From the NCBI GenBank assembly GCA_003506435.1, contig DOAQ01000016.1:62001-126000 (forward strand): a stretch of DNA of 64,000 bases, given 5' to 3'. This document shows, in pieces, positions 62,325-64,000 of the stretch; position 1 is the stretch's first letter; each line of letters begins with the position of its first letter. This DNA is from Prolixibacteraceae bacterium (GTDB lineage Bacteria; Bacteroidota; Bacteroidia; Bacteroidales; Prolixibacteraceae). Under the pieces are notes generated by a model. That model was given only the letters and a program-made list of their open reading frames with translations, did not search any database and was not told the DNA's origin. Both the position numbers and the translations under genes were made by a program.

Positions 62325-64000
62325 CTAATTTAAATCCTTTATCGAATGCCAAATCTGCTGTTCAATCATCCGCATCCCTTTGTCCGACGGGTGCGCGGCG
62401 ACACCTTTATGCTCAAACCTGTCAATGGCCATGTTTGTTGTATCTTTTGACAAATCGCATATTGATACAAAAGGATATTTCATTTCAAAAGCATACTCTT
62501 TAATCAACCTGTTAACATTATCTTTCTTCCAAAAACCATCAACGATTATTTTCTCAGATTGCCGGCCTGGAGCAATGTACTTAACAAGTTTATCGTAATA
62601 GCTGATAAAATTGCCATCGCAGGCTTTCTTATCGTCCACATTTTCTGAAATTTTCAATATTAGGATATCAGGATTTCTTAATGAATCAAGGTTCGACAAG
62701 CGATAAGTATCGAAATTCCGCTCGAAGTCAGCAATATTCGTGAATTTAACCACTGCAGAAGGTTCAACCCGATGGATGTCGCGGATAAGGAGATGAACAA
62801 AATCGCTGTCTTTCACCGATGCTGCCATTCCCCAGTCGCCATACCAACCAATATCGGATTTGGGTCCGTGGCGCACAATACTGTTACCAAGTATAAGAAC
62901 TGTTCTTTTCTTGCCGTTAGTGGCTTTACTCTTATTCTTTACAACTTCTTTTTTTATGAAACCATCCCCTCTCGTTTGAATAAAATTTCCATCTCCACTG
63001 GTTGGTTTATTTCCGGTATAATTGGTTAAAACTATATCCGGTATTGCTATTTGTCCGGTAGCTTTAAATGTCCCTTCACCCGGTGCTGCATCTGTATGAA
63101 TAATATTGGAAGCCGAAATATGGGATATGGGCCCCTGGGCATCCACAAGATTATTAATTCCTTTACAATAGATATTATCCATTTGCAGGTAATCAACCGA
63201 ACCTCCATCTTTTACACAAAGCAAAGGCAAATTGTTGGCCGGATAATCCCTGGTTACTGTGCTGTTGATAATTGCCAGATAATTTACTTTCGCCCCGCTA
63301 ATTTCAATGTGATTGGTTATTTTTGGTATTGCATCGGTGTTTTCAGAAGAATTGTACCCATCAATAATCAGTTTTTTTATGGTTTTATTTTTCCCGGCTA
63401 TCAATATTGAAGGGAAGTTGTCTTCGGCAAATTTGTTGCGGTTTATGTTCTTAAAAACAATAAGCTCAGCATTTGCGTCAATGTTGGCATAACTATGATG
63501 TACTGAGAATCGAATTTTTCCCACTGATTCAACATTTATGTTCTCAATGAATACTTTTCCAACATTCCCATCTCCGGGATTATTTATAGGGAATGAGTTT
63601 TTCCAGTAATTGTCGATAATAAGCCAGTATTCCTTAGTTATTCCATGTATATTCCTGATTGTTACATTATCGATGCGGCTTTTACAGCTTAAAAGACGAA
63701 TTCCGAACAATCCACCTTCAAATGTTACATTATCAACCGTAATATTGGTAATGTCGCCATAAAATTTTCGGTACAGGTTATTTATGTTATCCCATTTTAA
63801 TTCCAAGGGAATATCTGCATTAAATGCGATATGATCATCTTTTGCCAGAATAACACAATCCCTGATTGTAACATTCTTACCTGGCCCTACGAAACTAAAT
63901 CCGTCGCAATTTATCGGGGCCTCTTTCCCCACATCTATTCTAACATTTTGAATAAAGACGTTTTCCACATTCTGTGCGTGAAAGCTGAATGTCCTCGGTT
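62325..64000 (-). CDS. GH28-like beta-helix fused to an SGNH esterase domain (N-terminus beyond the window)
   Basis: About 558 codons are visible and the frame continues past the right edge, so the signal and first strands are missing. The N-terminal 330 residues form a right-handed beta-helix with polygalacturonase-like motifs: NCDGFSFVGPGKNVTIRDCVILAKDDHIAFN (NxD and DD blocks), NVTFEGGLFGIRLL and many strand-turn repeats (HIEISGAKVNYLAIINST). Residues from about 350 on are an SGNH domain: LILGNSIVRHGP, GWYGDWGMAAS and AAHPSDKGM with the catalytic His. A fusion of polygalacturonase-type and esterase-type domains suggests attack on acetylated pectin. First visible gene of the operon. Confidence 0.8.
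   Translation of the reverse strand, partial: PRTFSFHAQNVENVFIQNVRIDVGKEAPINCDGFSFVGPGKNVTIRDCVILAKDDHIAFNADIPLELKWDNINNLYRKFYGDITNITVDNVTFEGGLFGIRLLSCKSRIDNVTIRNIHGITKEYWLIIDNYWKNSFPINNPGDGNVGKVFIENINVESVGKIRFSVHHSYANIDANAELIVFKNINRNKFAEDNFPSILIAGKNKTIKKLIIDGYNSSENTDAIPKITNHIEISGAKVNYLAIINSTVTRDYPANNLPLLCVKDGGSVDYLQMDNIYCKGINNLVDAQGPISHISASNIIHTDAAPGEGTFKATGQIAIPDIVLTNYTGNKPTSGDGNFIQTRGDGFIKKEVVKNKSKATNGKKRTVLILGNSIVRHGPKSDIGWYGDWGMAASVKDSDFVHLLIRDIHRVEPSAVVKFTNIADFERNFDTYRLSNLDSLRNPDILILKISENVDDKKACDGNFISYYDKLVKYIAPGRQSEKIIVDGFWKKDNVNRLIKEYAFEMKYPFVSICDLSKDTTNMAIDRFEHKGVAAHPSDKGMRMIEQQIWHSIKDLN

Overview
The window looks like a polysaccharide-degrading member of the Bacteroidota. It has two complete SusC/SusD loci, each headed by its own ECF sigma/FecR pair. 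It also has lipoprotein signals of the Bacteroidota type, type IX secretion (T9SS) C-terminal domains, Tat-exported Gfo/Idh/MocA proteins and AT-rich spacers. The mix of T9SS sorting domains with Bacteroides-style loci suggests a Marinilabiliales/Prolixibacteraceae-like organism, but that placement is inference. I saw no rRNA, tRNA or CRISPR.

Layout. (1) 1-3000: the start of a secreted metallophosphoesterase, two paralogous small proteins separated by a hairpin-rich non-coding island, and a decayed IS66-type fragment. (2) 3010-24806, minus strand: a pectin-type polysaccharide utilization locus (PUL 1). In order of transcription it holds sigma factor, FecR, SusC, SusD, two surface lipoproteins, two T9SS-secreted PL1-like pectate lyases, three alpha/beta-hydrolase esterases, a beta-propeller glycosidase-like lipoprotein, an SGNH esterase, a GH105 and a lyase-like lipoprotein. 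(3) 25106-45927, minus strand: PUL 2, of unknown substrate. It holds an Asp-rich Ca-loop protein, sigma, FecR, SusC, SusD, a surface glycan-binding protein, three DUF4434-type TIM barrels, a free beta-propeller lipoprotein, an NPCBM-GH27, a sialate O-acetylesterase-like protein, a metallophosphoesterase and a lipoprotein with an ADP-ribosylglycohydrolase fold. (4) 46007-47110: a broken IS481-family element. (5) 47159-55551, plus strand: an AraC-controlled cassette (creatininase family, Gfo/Idh, mandelate-racemase-type acid-sugar dehydratase, mutarotase-like protein, RhaT-like permease, NPCBM-GH9), followed by an alpha-fucosidase fragment and an IS5-type remnant. (6) 56440-64000, minus strand: an operon of a GH28-like/SGNH fusion, a Tat-exported barrel protein, an exported Gfo/Idh enzyme, an SGNH protein and an esterase.

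How it fits together. PUL 1 reads as a system for esterified pectin: pectate lyases cut outside the cell, several esterases remove acyl groups, SusC/SusD import the products, and GH105 removes the unsaturated uronic acid left by the lyases. The cassette in region 5 resembles an oxidative acid-sugar pathway (dehydrogenase, candidate lactone hydrolase, dehydratase) with its own permease.

The most interesting signal is on the plus strand between fecR and susC of both PULs. A TAnnTTTG-type -7 box overlaps the susC start codon and is followed 48-72 bases later by an intrinsic terminator with a T tract. This is the layout expected for DonS-like antisense small RNAs that repress PULs.
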